Positions 1 through 8,678 of a DNA stretch of 64,000 bases are shown one piece after another (positions within the stretch are counted from its first letter, which is position 1; every line of letters starts with the position of its first letter). Origin of the DNA: CAWKKW01 sp963850345. GTDB taxonomy: Bacteria > Acidobacteriota > Terriglobia > Terriglobales > Acidobacteriaceae. A model generated the notes under the pieces. It did not search any database. It was given only the letters and a program-made list of their open reading frames with translations, and was not told the origin of the DNA. The stretch is from NCBI GenBank assembly GCA_963850345.1, contig CAWKKW010000008.1:62001-126000 (forward strand), in the 5' to 3' direction. The translations under genes were made by a program, and so were the position numbers.

Positions 1-785
1 AATGAGAGAGCGGCGATCGAGATGCGGCCGCCATCGAGCACGCGCATCGAATCCACAAAGCCTTCGCCCTCGAGGCCCAGCAGGTTCTCTTCGGGTATCT
101 CGCAATCTTCAAAGATGAGCTCCGACGTATCACTCGCGCGCAGTCCGAGTTTGTTTTCTTTCTTGCCGGGACGAAACCCCGGAGTGCCCTTCTCGACCAC
201 AAACGCGGACAGCCCATGAGTTCCCTTGCTTCGATCCGTGACTGCGATAACCACTGCAACGTCCGCATAGTGGCCATTGGTAATGAACGTCTTATTGCCG
301 TTCAGTACCCATTTGTTGCCCTTGCGTACCGCGGTGGTGCGAGCGCCCCCTGCGTCCGATCCTGAGCCCGGTTCGGTCAGGCCCCAGGCCCCCAGCCATT
401 CGCCGCTCGCCAGTTTCGGCACATACTTTCGCCGCTGCGCTTCGTCGCCCGCCAGGAAAATATGGTTCGTGCCGAGAGAGTTGTGGGCCGCTACGATGAT
501 GCCGATCGAACCATCCACGGCCGACAGTTCCTCGATGGCCAGGGCGTAGTCCACATAGCCCAGGCCCGCTCCGCCGTACTCGACCGGGAAGATAATGCCC
601 AATAAACCCATCTGCCCAAGCTGCTTCACGACGTCTGCCGGGAACTCGCTGGCTTCGTCCCACCGCATCACGTTGGGCGCGATCTCTCGCGCGGCGAACT
701 CACGAATCTCGCGCCGCAGTTGCTGTTGGTCTTCAGTCAATTCGAAGGGGTAGGTCGTGGTCGATTCTGCCGCAGGTGCGGTCAT
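1..785 (-). CDS. Acyl-CoA dehydrogenase (C-terminus cut by window edge)
   Basis: My reading of the minus strand from ATG at 785 stays open to base 1, giving 261 codons without a stop, so the gene is truncated at its 3' end. The protein shows the N-terminal helical domain of the family (LTEDQQQLRREIREFA near residue 16), the flavin/substrate-contact signature GAWGLTEPGSGSD near residue 132, and the middle beta-domain (NGNKTFITNG, FVVEKGTPGF, LGLRASDT). The family oxidises acyl-CoA thioesters to enoyl-CoA with FAD and passes electrons to ETF. The catalytic Glu lies in the missing C-terminal domain, so chain-length specificity cannot be judged. It is transcribed away from the KaiC-like gene, leaving a 296-base divergent gap in which I recognise no regulatory site. 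Confidence 0.93.
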   Translation of the reverse strand, partial: MTAPAAESTTTYPFELTEDQQQLRREIREFAAREIAPNVMRWDEASEFPADVVKQLGQMGLLGIIFPVEYGGAGLGYVDYALAIEELSAVDGSIGIIVAAHNSLGTNHIFLAGDEAQRRKYVPKLASGEWLGAWGLTEPGSGSDAGGARTTAVRKGNKWVLNGNKTFITNGHYADVAVVIAVTDRSKGTHGLSAFVVEKGTPGFRPGKKENKLGLRASDTSELIFEDCEIPEENLLGLEGEGFVDSMRVLDGGRISIAALS

Positions 786-1081
786 TCGGGGCTCCAGTTC
801 TCAGATTCTTAGTGTCACAGCCTGCGCTCATGGGATTCCGAGTTCAGAGCGTGGAAAACCTGTGATGCTACCATCCCGCGCACAAGCTTGTCGCAGGCGG
901 TGGTCCCATGAAAGCACCACACGGGTGTTAAAGGGTGAGCAGCGCCCAAGTCTACTCCGGCATCCAAATCCGAGAAGAACAGACGGTCAGCGCCCGATTG
1001 CTATTTTTTTGCGGGAAAGCTGCTGAAGCTGCGTGGCTTGAGGCAGTCTCGACCCAGTTCCCTGGAGAAAGAAGAGGCACG

Positions 1082-2593
1082 ATGACCACGCTCCCGCGCG
1101 ACCAAGTGAAGGAAGGGCGCGTTACCACGGGTATCCGCGGACTGGACGACATTCTAGGCGGGGGTCTCCCCGACAACCACCTGTACCTGCTCGAAGGCGA
1201 CCCGGGAACCGGCAAGACCACGATTGCCCTGCAATTTCTGCTGACTGGCCTCCAACGGGCTGAGAAGGTCCTGTACATCACTCTTTCGGAGTCGCAGCGT
1301 GAGCTCCATGACGTAGCACGGTCGCATGGATGGTCCCTCGAGGGGCTACCCATCTTCGAGATGACTCCGCCTGAGGACGACCTGAGTCCGGAAGCGCAGT
1401 ACACCGTCTTTCATCCCTCCGAAGTAGAGCTCTCTGACACGATCGCCTCGATTCTCACGCAGGTTGACCAGGTGAATCCGCGCCGCGTGGTCTTTGACTC
1501 CCTATCGGAGTTGCGAATGTTGGCCCGCGACCCGCTGCGCTATCGGCGGCAGATACTCGCCTTGAAGCGCTACTTCTCTGGCCGCCACTGCACCGTGCTG
1601 CTCCTCGACGATCGGACCTCCGAAGGCAATCATCTGGAGCTCCAGAGCATCGCGCATGGAGTGCTCATGATGCAAAACCTGGAGCGTGACTTCGGCGTCA
1701 AGCGCAGGCGGATTGAAGTGCGCAAGATGCGCGGCTGCAAATTTCGCGAGGGCTTTCACGACTACACCATTGAAACCGGCGGGGTGACCATCTATCCGCG
1801 GATGATTGCCGCGGAACACGTGGGCGACCTCCCGAGACATGAGGTCAAGAGCGGACTCCAGGAGCTGGATGATCTTTTGGGCGGCGGCCTCGGAACCGGC
1901 ACCAGTGCGCTCTTGATGGGGCCAGCCGGCTGCGGCAAATCGACCATTGCCACGAAGTACGCGCTCGCAGCAGCCCTGCGCCGCGAGGTTGCCGTCTTCT
2001 TTACTTTTGAAGAAGGCCGAGCGACCCTGCTCCACCGTTCGCAGGGCCTCGGGATGGACCTGGAGCCGCACATTCAATCCGGCCACCTGATCATTCAGCA
2101 GATCGATCCAGCCGAGCTCTCACCCGGCGAGTTCGTCAGTCGGGTGCGAGAGTACGTTGACGAGAAAAAGGTGACTGTGGTCGTCATCGACAGCCTGAAT
2201 GGCTTTCTGAACGCGATGCCCAACGAACAGTTCCTTTCCATGCAGATGCACGAAATGCTGTCGTATCTTGGCCACCGTGGAGTGGCTACGCTCATAACGC
2301 TGGCGCAGCATGGTTTCGTCGGATCCGGCATGATCTCGCCAGTTGACGTGAGTTATCTCGCCGATTCGGTTCTCTTATTCCGGTATTACGAGCATGAAGG
2401 CCAAGTGAAACAGGCGCTTTCCGTCGTCAAGAAGAGGGATGGTTATCATGAGCGCGCTATACGGGAGCTCTCCTTCAGTGAAGGAATGGTCCACGTCGGA
2501 CAACCGCTCACCGAATTTGAAGGGGTCCTCACCGGTACCCCTACTTATATCGGGAACGGCGCTAAGGGGAGAGGGCGTGCTGGAGACGCGTGA
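1082..2593 (+). CDS. KaiC-like double-domain ATPase (RecA superfamily)
   Basis: A 503-residue cytoplasmic protein with two KaiC/RadA-type domains. Walker A motifs are GDPGTGKTT at residues 39-47 and GPAGCGKST near residue 280. Each domain opens with the KaiC-type GL-DD-LGGGL segment. The second domain keeps the Glu-Glu pair after the first strand (FFTFEEG). The first domain has TLSES there, so its ATPase chemistry may differ. The frame is open further upstream to 935, but I chose ATG 1082 because a purine-rich GAAAGAAGAGG lies 5-8 bases ahead and the extension has no KaiC similarity. No kaiA or kaiB is nearby. The gene overlaps the next histidine kinase by 17 bases, which suggests a signalling role rather than a full circadian oscillator. 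Confidence 0.9.
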   Translation: MTTLPRDQVKEGRVTTGIRGLDDILGGGLPDNHLYLLEGDPGTGKTTIALQFLLTGLQRAEKVLYITLSESQRELHDVARSHGWSLEGLPIFEMTPPEDDLSPEAQYTVFHPSEVELSDTIASILTQVDQVNPRRVVFDSLSELRMLARDPLRYRRQILALKRYFSGRHCTVLLLDDRTSEGNHLELQSIAHGVLMMQNLERDFGVKRRRIEVRKMRGCKFREGFHDYTIETGGVTIYPRMIAAEHVGDLPRHEVKSGLQELDDLLGGGLGTGTSALLMGPAGCGKSTIATKYALAAALRREVAVFFTFEEGRATLLHRSQGLGMDLEPHIQSGHLIIQQIDPAELSPGEFVSRVREYVDEKKVTVVVIDSLNGFLNAMPNEQFLSMQMHEMLSYLGHRGVATLITLAQHGFVGSGMISPVDVSYLADSVLLFRYYEHEGQVKQALSVVKKRDGYHERAIRELSFSEGMVHVGQPLTEFEGVLTGTPTYIGNGAKGRGRAGDA

Positions 2594-3755
2594 AGCCGAG
2601 TCGCGAGTAATTGTCGTAACCCCAATCGGTCGCGACGCCAAGCTGGTGACCGATCTGCTGTTCCGGTCTACGCTTCATTGTCTCGAGTGCAAATCGCTGG
2701 CGGATGCGTGTGACAGGATTCGCGAGGGCGCAGGCGTAGCAATCGTCGCGGAAGAGGCACTTAATAACCGGCTGGTGGAGGAACTTGCGTCCGTTCTCCG
2801 GGAGCAGCCGCCCTGGTCCGACTTCCCGCTGATCCTGCTGACATTTGCGGGCGAGGTGAGCGCACGCAGCCAGCGACGGCGAGCCCTGCGTGAGCCTCTG
2901 GGCAACGTGTTGCTGCTGGAGCGGCCAGTCAGGCCGGAGACGCTGATCAGCACCGTGCAGAATGCGTTGCGCGCTCGCAAGCGACAGTATGAAATTCGCG
3001 ATCGCCTGCAGGAATACCGCATGGCGCAGGAGGCTCTGCGCAAATCAGAGAAACTTGCTGTTGCCGGTCGATTAGCCGCCAGCATCGCGCATGAGATCAA
3101 CAACCCGCTCGAGTCGGTCACCAACCTGCTTTACCTGCTGCGAACCAGCGAACCTGCGCAATATCCCCAGTACCTGGAACAGGCAGAGAGCGAGTTAGCC
3201 CGAGTTACAGAGATCACCAAGCAGACACTGCGCTTTTACCGTGAGCCGGCCACTCCTTCACCGGTGGGCGTAGCAGAGATTGTAGAGTCGGTGCTGGCTC
3301 TTCATCGGGCAAGGCTTCAGGGATCAAGCGTGGAAGTCAGGCTGGAGATGGAAGCGAAGAATCAAATCCTCGCCGCCAAGGGTGAACTGCGGCAAGTGCT
3401 CTCCAACCTGATTACGAACGCGCTCGACGCTATGCGCAACGGCGGCCGGCTCACCATCCGCGCGAAGGACGCCAGCGATGTGGCGGACGGAATGCGGCGA
3501 GGCGTCCGCCTCTCCGTTGCCGACACGGGCAGCGGCATACCTGCCGATATTCTCAAGCACGTCTTTGAACCGTTCGTGAGCACCAAGGGTGATACAGGAA
3601 CGGGCCTGGGTCTCTGGGTCACTGCGGAGATCGTCCGCAAGCTTTCGGGCCGTATCCGCGTGAGAAGCCGAACCGCCGACGACGTGAAGAACTCGTCCGA
3701 GCACAGCGGCACGGTCTTTTCCGTCTTCTGGCCTGGCATTCCGGAGCAGAGCTAA
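2577..3755 (+). CDS. Histidine kinase with degenerate receiver-like N-terminus
   Basis: A 392-residue soluble kinase with no membrane segment. Residues about 10-125 have the strand pattern of a receiver domain but no aspartate at the phospho-acceptor position (VAIVAEEAL). A HisKA helix follows with H172 in SIAHEINNP, then a HATPase domain with N-box NLITNALDAM, G1 DTGSGIP and G2 GTGLGLW. The frame opens at 2439, but I chose GTG 2577 because GGGGAGAGG lies just upstream and this gives a 17-base overlap with the KaiC-like gene, implying coupled translation. By analogy it phosphorylates an aspartate on an unlinked regulator; no response regulator lies next to it. The KaiC-like protein is the obvious candidate input. 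Confidence 0.88.
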   Translation: MLETREAESRVIVVTPIGRDAKLVTDLLFRSTLHCLECKSLADACDRIREGAGVAIVAEEALNNRLVEELASVLREQPPWSDFPLILLTFAGEVSARSQRRRALREPLGNVLLLERPVRPETLISTVQNALRARKRQYEIRDRLQEYRMAQEALRKSEKLAVAGRLAASIAHEINNPLESVTNLLYLLRTSEPAQYPQYLEQAESELARVTEITKQTLRFYREPATPSPVGVAEIVESVLALHRARLQGSSVEVRLEMEAKNQILAAKGELRQVLSNLITNALDAMRNGGRLTIRAKDASDVADGMRRGVRLSVADTGSGIPADILKHVFEPFVSTKGDTGTGLGLWVTAEIVRKLSGRIRVRSRTADDVKNSSEHSGTVFSVFWPGIPEQS

Positions 3756-3769
3756 GGCTCTCCTCGAAG

Positions 3770-4933
3770 TTAAATTGCAGTCAGTGCCTGATCGAGATCA
3801 GCGATCAAGTCGTCGGCATCCTCAATGCCGATCGACAGCCGCACCATGCCCTCGGTGATGCCGATCTTCGCGCGCCCTTCGGGGCCGATAGCTGCATGAG
3901 TCATGGTCGCGGGATGAGAGACCAGCGTCTCGACGCCGCCGAGCGACTCGCCCAGCGTGCATACCCTCAGCCTTTTTAGGAACGCGTTGGCATTTTCCCT
4001 TGAGCCAAGCTCCACCGTCATGAGCGAGCCGAAGCCGCTTTGCTGGCGCTTGGCCAGTTCGTGTTGCGGGTGGCTGGCGAGCCCGGGATAAAACACCTTG
4101 CGCACCTTGGGATGCGTCTCGAGGTGCGCCGCAATCGCACGACCGCTGGCATCGTGTTGCCGCATCCTTACAGCAAGCGTCTTCACGCCGCGCAGAATCA
4201 ACCAACTTTCAAATGGAGAGAGGATGCCCCCCATCGCCTTCTCGACAAAATCGAACTTTTCTTTATGTTCAGGCTTGGTCACGACCAGCACGCCACCGAT
4301 GCCATCACTGTGGCCATTGAGAAACTTGGTGGTCGAGTGCATCACAATGTCCGCGCCCAACTCGATCGGCCGCTGAAAATACGGCGAGAGAAACGTATTG
4401 TCGACGCTCAACTCCACGCCTTTGGCATGGCAGACGTCCGCCACCGCACGAATGTCCGTCAGCGTCATCAGTGGATTCGTTGGGGTCTCAATATGGACCA
4501 GGCGCGTGTTGGGCTGAATCGCGCGACGCACGTTTTCCGGATCCGAAGTGTCGACGTAGGTGAAGGTGATGCCGTAGTTCACCACGATCTGATTGAACAG
4601 GCGCGGAACTCCGCCGTAGACGTTCTCTCCGCAGATCACATGATCGCCGCTCTTGAACAACGCGACCAGGGCCATGATGGCCGCCATACCGCTGCCGAAG
4701 ACGTGGGCCGTTGTGCCGCCTTCCAGCGACGCCAGGCTATTCTCGACCGCGGTGCGAGTCGGGTTTCCCGCCCGCGAGTAGTCATAGCCCTTGTCCTTGC
4801 CGAGTTCTTCCTGGGCGTAGGTGGACGAGAGATACAGCGGCACATTGACCGCACCGGTAAGCGGGTCAGGGGGTTGACCGTCGTGAACTGCGCGCGTTGA
4901 GAATCCGTGTTTGGTATTTCCGGGCTGAGACAT
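3770..4933 (-). CDS. Cys/Met-metabolism PLP enzyme: cystathionine gamma-lyase or gamma-synthase
   Basis: A 387-residue fold-type I PLP enzyme of the Cys/Met metabolism family. The PLP lysine is K203 in MHSTTKFLNGHSDG. Other family marks are YSRAGNPTR, FGSGMAAI (phosphate-cup region), ETPTNPL and the C-terminal ETLVSHPATMTH. The family splits or forms cystathionine. Lyase and synthase are hard to tell apart by eye, but the upstream neighbour is a cystathionine beta-synthase-like gene 59 bases away, so a lyase closing the Met-to-Cys reverse transsulfuration route is more likely. I start at ATG 4933, where the family N-terminus begins. The frame also has an in-frame TTG ten codons earlier at 4963, so the start is not certain. 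Confidence 0.88.
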   Translation of the reverse strand: MSQPGNTKHGFSTRAVHDGQPPDPLTGAVNVPLYLSSTYAQEELGKDKGYDYSRAGNPTRTAVENSLASLEGGTTAHVFGSGMAAIMALVALFKSGDHVICGENVYGGVPRLFNQIVVNYGITFTYVDTSDPENVRRAIQPNTRLVHIETPTNPLMTLTDIRAVADVCHAKGVELSVDNTFLSPYFQRPIELGADIVMHSTTKFLNGHSDGIGGVLVVTKPEHKEKFDFVEKAMGGILSPFESWLILRGVKTLAVRMRQHDASGRAIAAHLETHPKVRKVFYPGLASHPQHELAKRQQSGFGSLMTVELGSRENANAFLKRLRVCTLGESLGGVETLVSHPATMTHAAIGPEGRAKIGITEGMVRLSIGIEDADDLIADLDQALTAI

Positions 4934-4992
4934 TTTCGAGGAATCCGCTCCTCGTCTATTCAAACACGAGCCACGCGAGACGAACTTCGAGC

Positions 4993-5955
4993 CTAGATTC
5001 CGCCCTCAAAGATCTTCTTGGACAGGTACCGCTCGGCGGAGTCGGGCACGATCGTGGCTACGCGTTTGCCTGGTCCTAAGCGAAGAGCGATTTCAAACGC
5101 CCCGAAGACCATGGCCCCGGCACTCGATCCGGCCAGCACGCCCTCTTCGGCCGCAAGGCGCTTCACCATGGTGAAGGCGTCCGCGTCGGAAACCTTCATG
5201 ATCTCGTCTGTAAACTCGCGGTGGAAGGTGCCCGGGATGAAGGAGACGCCAATTCCCTCCACCTTGTGATGGCCCGGTTCACCGCCCTCAAGTACCGAGC
5301 CTTGGGTTTCCACAGCGACGGTGAGAATCCGCGGATCCTTCTCTTTCAGAAACTGCGCCACGCCGGAGAACGTGCCGCCCGTTCCCACTCCGGCGACAAA
5401 GGCGTCCACGCGGCCGTCCATCTGCTCCCAGAGCTCCTGGGCTGTGGTGTCGTGGTGAAATTGCGGATTCGCCTGGTTTGAAAACTGCAAGGCTGGAAAC
5501 GCGCCGGGGATCTTCGTAGCAGCGGCCTGGGCCCGGCGAATGGCTCCTGCCATTCCCTCGGCTTCAGGAGTACGCTCCACGGTGGCACCGAAGGCCCGCA
5601 TCAGGATGCACTTTTCCTCCGCGAATCCCTCCGGCACAAAGAGGATAACCTGGTAGCCCCGGTTCACTCCCACAAGCGCGAGCCCGACGCCGGTGTTTCC
5701 GGCAGTCGCTTCGAGGATGGTTGACCCAGGCCTGAGCAGACCACGCCGCTCGGCGTCGAGGATCATTCCCAGCGCGGCACGGTCTTTCACACTGCCGCCC
5801 GGGTTGAGAAACTCCAGCTTGGCAAACACGTCAGCCATCGCGGGAGTACCAATTCGAGCCAGCCGTAACATGGGAGTTTCACCCATCAGTTCGGTGATTT
5901 CATCCGCAACGCGCAAAGATCTGTGGCCGGTTTTGAGGGTATCGAGAGGAGTCAT
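4993..5955 (-). CDS. Cystathionine beta-synthase / cysteine synthase family PLP enzyme
   Basis: A 320-residue fold-type II PLP enzyme. The Schiff-base lysine is K57 in GGSVKDRAA. The phosphate/substrate loop is EATAGNTGVGL, where O-acetylserine sulfhydrylases usually have EPTSGNTG. GTGGTFSG and AGSSAGAM complete the cofactor site. Length matches CysK/CysM/MccA; there is no N-terminal heme domain and no C-terminal CBS pair. It makes either cysteine from O-acetylserine and sulfide or cystathionine from an activated serine and homocysteine. Being directly upstream of a cystathionine-type lyase, it resembles the mccA-mccB order of Bacillus, so I lean to cystathionine formation. Specificity is an inference from context. 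Confidence 0.85.
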   Translation of the reverse strand: MTPLDTLKTGHRSLRVADEITELMGETPMLRLARIGTPAMADVFAKLEFLNPGGSVKDRAALGMILDAERRGLLRPGSTILEATAGNTGVGLALVGVNRGYQVILFVPEGFAEEKCILMRAFGATVERTPEAEGMAGAIRRAQAAATKIPGAFPALQFSNQANPQFHHDTTAQELWEQMDGRVDAFVAGVGTGGTFSGVAQFLKEKDPRILTVAVETQGSVLEGGEPGHHKVEGIGVSFIPGTFHREFTDEIMKVSDADAFTMVKRLAAEEGVLAGSSAGAMVFGAFEIALRLGPGKRVATIVPDSAERYLSKKIFEGGI

Positions 5956-6156
5956 AGGAAACGCTTCAGTTTATCAGGCAGGAGACATGCGGGCATTGTC
6001 AGTGGCAAGTTCCTACTCAGCACCATGGAAATTTCTGTCCACACGTTGGCAGACGATCCAGAGCCATTCAGGGTTGCTCGTGGGTGCTGGCGGTGATTGG
6101 CCCAATCGGCCAGTGCACGTGCCGGAAGGACTGACTATCAGCTTTCCCGCAAGCTT

Positions 6157-7344
6157 TTACTTGCCGGACTGGTTCGAGTGGGAGCTGGTGTCGGCCTTCG
6201 AGGGTGCTGTTGCGCTCTTGGGATAGTACCCAGTGCGGGTGCGTACGCTCAGTCTGCCCATGCCTTTGTTATGAGCCTCCACCTTGACCAGCCGATAGCC
6301 GCCCTGGCTTGCAGGCTTGGTGGAGTGGTAGCCGATCGTGTACTGATTGCGAATGTCGCGAGCTACCTCCGCCGCGATGGCGTCCACATCGTTCAGCGAT
6401 TTGGGGAAGAAAGCGATGCCGCCGGTCTCGCGCGAAAGCATCTCCAGGGCACGCTTGGCTCGATGTGCCTCTCGTCCTCCGCCTTCATCTTTGAACAAGA
6501 GGCCAATGGAATACACCACCGGCCCTTGCAGCGCCTGAATCCGCTGAATGGTCTGCTCCAGCGAGAGACTGGATGCGTTGTCCTCGCCGTCCGTGATAAT
6601 CAGCAACACCTGCTTGGGCCGCTTGGCATACTTGGTCAGTTGGTCGGCCGAAGCGGCCACGGCGTCGTAAAGTGCGGTGCCGCCCTTCGAGTCCACATGG
6701 GCCAGGCCCTCGCGCAACTTGCCCAGGTCCGCAGTGAAGTCCTGATCGATGAACGCCTCATCGGAGAAGTTGACGATGAAGGCCTCGTCTTCCGGATTGG
6801 ACGCCTTCACCAGATCGAGAGCCGAGGAGTTCACCGCCTGCCGCTTCTCGCGCATAGAGCCAGAGTTGTCGACGAGAATGCCCATCGATACCGGAATGTC
6901 TTCATGTTGAAAGGATGCAATGGTTTGCGGAACCCCATCTTCCTGAACGGAGAAGTCGGATTTTTCGAGGTTGGTGACGAGCCTGTTGCTGTCGCTCAGC
7001 ACAGTCACATTGAGAACGACCTCTTCCACGTCACGGCGCAAGGTGTACCCGCGCGGTCCCCGGCTCAGCTCGCCGGCCCCACCCTTCTGGTCTCCGATGG
7101 CGGGCGGTTGCACTTCGTCGGGATCGGGTGACGGAACCGGGTCGCGATCCACGTTCAGCGGTGGCTGCGACTCTGCCGGCGTACGCTGCTGCCCCGGGGA
7201 GGCGGGCTGTACCGGAAGGGATGTCCGCGAGTTAGCCGGAGCCGTGGACTGCGCCGAGGAAAACGCCGGCGTTCCCGGAGAGAGACAGGCGGCTAGGACC
7301 AGTGCGGAAAAGAGCCGGATGCTTCGGTTACTGCAAAGGGGCAT
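6157..7344 (-). CDS. Secreted VWFA-related Acidobacterial domain protein (copy 2)
   Basis: A 395-residue exported protein with a hydrophobic signal segment (FSALVLAACLS; the LAAC could act as a lipobox) and then a Pro/Ser/Gln-rich spacer to about residue 65. A beta-rich segment beginning LNVTVLSDSNRLV follows, then a von Willebrand A domain with an intact MIDAS start DNSGSM, and IITDGEDN further on. This is the arrangement of TIGR03436 (VWFA-related Acidobacterial domain). Function is unknown; VWA domains bind metal and protein ligands. It overlaps its upstream paralogue by 17 bases if it begins at ATG 7344. A second ATG at 7362 is in frame, and neither has a clear ribosome site, so the start is uncertain. 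Confidence 0.85.
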   Translation of the reverse strand: MPLCSNRSIRLFSALVLAACLSPGTPAFSSAQSTAPANSRTSLPVQPASPGQQRTPAESQPPLNVDRDPVPSPDPDEVQPPAIGDQKGGAGELSRGPRGYTLRRDVEEVVLNVTVLSDSNRLVTNLEKSDFSVQEDGVPQTIASFQHEDIPVSMGILVDNSGSMREKRQAVNSSALDLVKASNPEDEAFIVNFSDEAFIDQDFTADLGKLREGLAHVDSKGGTALYDAVAASADQLTKYAKRPKQVLLIITDGEDNASSLSLEQTIQRIQALQGPVVYSIGLLFKDEGGGREAHRAKRALEMLSRETGGIAFFPKSLNDVDAIAAEVARDIRNQYTIGYHSTKPASQGGYRLVKVEAHNKGMGRLSVRTRTGYYPKSATAPSKADTSSHSNQSGK

Positions 7345-8419
7345 AGTATCCGTTGCGTGCATGGACGGTAAGCGGTGGCAGCCCAGAGGGCGGCGCGAGC
7401 TTTACCTTCAATTTACGCCATTTCCCGTCTCGTTTCGCGTCTTCCGGCCGGTAGCCCAGCACGTATTCATTGCGAAGCTCGGCGCTGATCTTGGTCGCGA
7501 TGTCTGCCATATCGGCCACGTCGTCGACCCGGAATAGCCTGCCGCCGGTTTCGTCGCTGATGTCATTCAGCAGAATCGGCCCCAGGCGCTCCTCAGTGGT
7601 CGGTGCGTACGGGTCGAATATGCCAATCGAATAGATCTGAACGTCGGCCTCTTTCACCACCGACCGCACTTCATTTTCGGTGTAGCGGCTGCGATTGTCT
7701 CCGCCGTCTGAGACCACCAGCAGCGCCTTGCGTTCGTACTTCGCCTGCTTCATCTTGTTCAGCGCAAAGTAAATCGCATCCAGCAGTGCGGTTCTGTGAC
7801 CCGCTCGCACGGTTGCAAGTCGCGCCTCTATGTCATCCACAGAAGAAGTGAAGTCTTCCAGCAATTCAGGCCGGTCGTTGAAACCGATCACGAAGAACTC
7901 GTCCTGAGGATTCGCCGTCTTTAGAAATTGCAGGATCGAGTCGCGAGCCCGGATCACCTTGTTGGACATGCTTCCGCTGAGGTCAAATACCACGCCGATC
8001 GATACCGGCGCGTCTTCGCAGGAGAAGGTCTTGATGCGTTGGGCGGAGTTGTTTTCAAACAAGCTGAAGTTGTCTTTATCCAGGCCCGTGACCAGCCGGT
8101 TCAGCGGATCGGTGACAGTAACAGGCACCAGTACCAGGTTCACATCCACCCGAATCCTCTGGCCGTTGCGCGCCGTCAGAGCGGCCTTGCCTTCTACGGG
8201 CTTCGGCTCATCGGTGGGAGCCGCCGGAGGGGGGGGCGGCTGGATATGAACGCGATTCAATGGATCGTCCTGCGCGGCACACCGCGAGGCGGCGACCACA
8301 CTGAACAGACTGAGCGCGATCAGAATAGCTGCGACGCGGGAAAGCGCCCCGGTGTTGGGGCCCGTGGAGATGCGACAGGATGTCCGTCCGGCGATGAAAA
8401 ACCGGGAAGAGAGTGCCAT
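7328..8419 (-). CDS. Secreted VWFA-related Acidobacterial domain protein (copy 1)
   Basis: A 363-residue paralogue of the next gene downstream, with the same order: signal/anchor segment (AAILIALSLFSVVAA), proline-rich linker (six prolines in HIQPPPPPAAP), beta-segment VLVPVTVTDPLNRLVTGL, then a VWA domain with MIDAS FDLSGSM and VVSDGGDN. The C-terminal YVLGYRPEDAKRDGKW segment is mirrored in the paralogue. The frame runs up to 8581, but I chose ATG 8419 because GAGGG sits six bases ahead and the extension has no signal-peptide character. The pair is probably a tandem duplication transcribed as one unit. Role unknown. Confidence 0.87.
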   Translation of the reverse strand: MALSSRFFIAGRTSCRISTGPNTGALSRVAAILIALSLFSVVAASRCAAQDDPLNRVHIQPPPPPAAPTDEPKPVEGKAALTARNGQRIRVDVNLVLVPVTVTDPLNRLVTGLDKDNFSLFENNSAQRIKTFSCEDAPVSIGVVFDLSGSMSNKVIRARDSILQFLKTANPQDEFFVIGFNDRPELLEDFTSSVDDIEARLATVRAGHRTALLDAIYFALNKMKQAKYERKALLVVSDGGDNRSRYTENEVRSVVKEADVQIYSIGIFDPYAPTTEERLGPILLNDISDETGGRLFRVDDVADMADIATKISAELRNEYVLGYRPEDAKRDGKWRKLKVKLAPPSGLPPLTVHARNGYYAPLQ

Positions 8420-8678
8420 ACAGAGCCCTCGTGACCAGAATCCTAGCATGTCGCCGAGGATGGAAGCATTGTTGCTTACGATGCAGCCGGAACAACCTTT
8501 GCGGCACCAAAACATGAAGAATCCCTCGATCGGCGGCTTGCATTTACGCCTCCAGATCCGTTGCTGATTGGCCCCGGCCAAACCTCCAGTTTCGCTCTGT
8601 GGGATACAATCCTCGAAGACCCAACCAACACTCCTTCCACAGGTTGGCTCCCCTCTTTTCTGGAGTTTGGAAGCTTGA

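Noticed and set aside
4040..4900. A 286-codon plus-strand frame opposite the cystathionine lyase gene
   Set aside because: High GC makes long antisense frames common. The minus-strand product has all PLP-enzyme motifs, while this frame has none.
6097..7131. A 344-codon plus-strand frame opposite the VWFA protein
   Set aside because: No recognisable domain or start signal; the opposite strand encodes an intact VWA protein with signal peptide.
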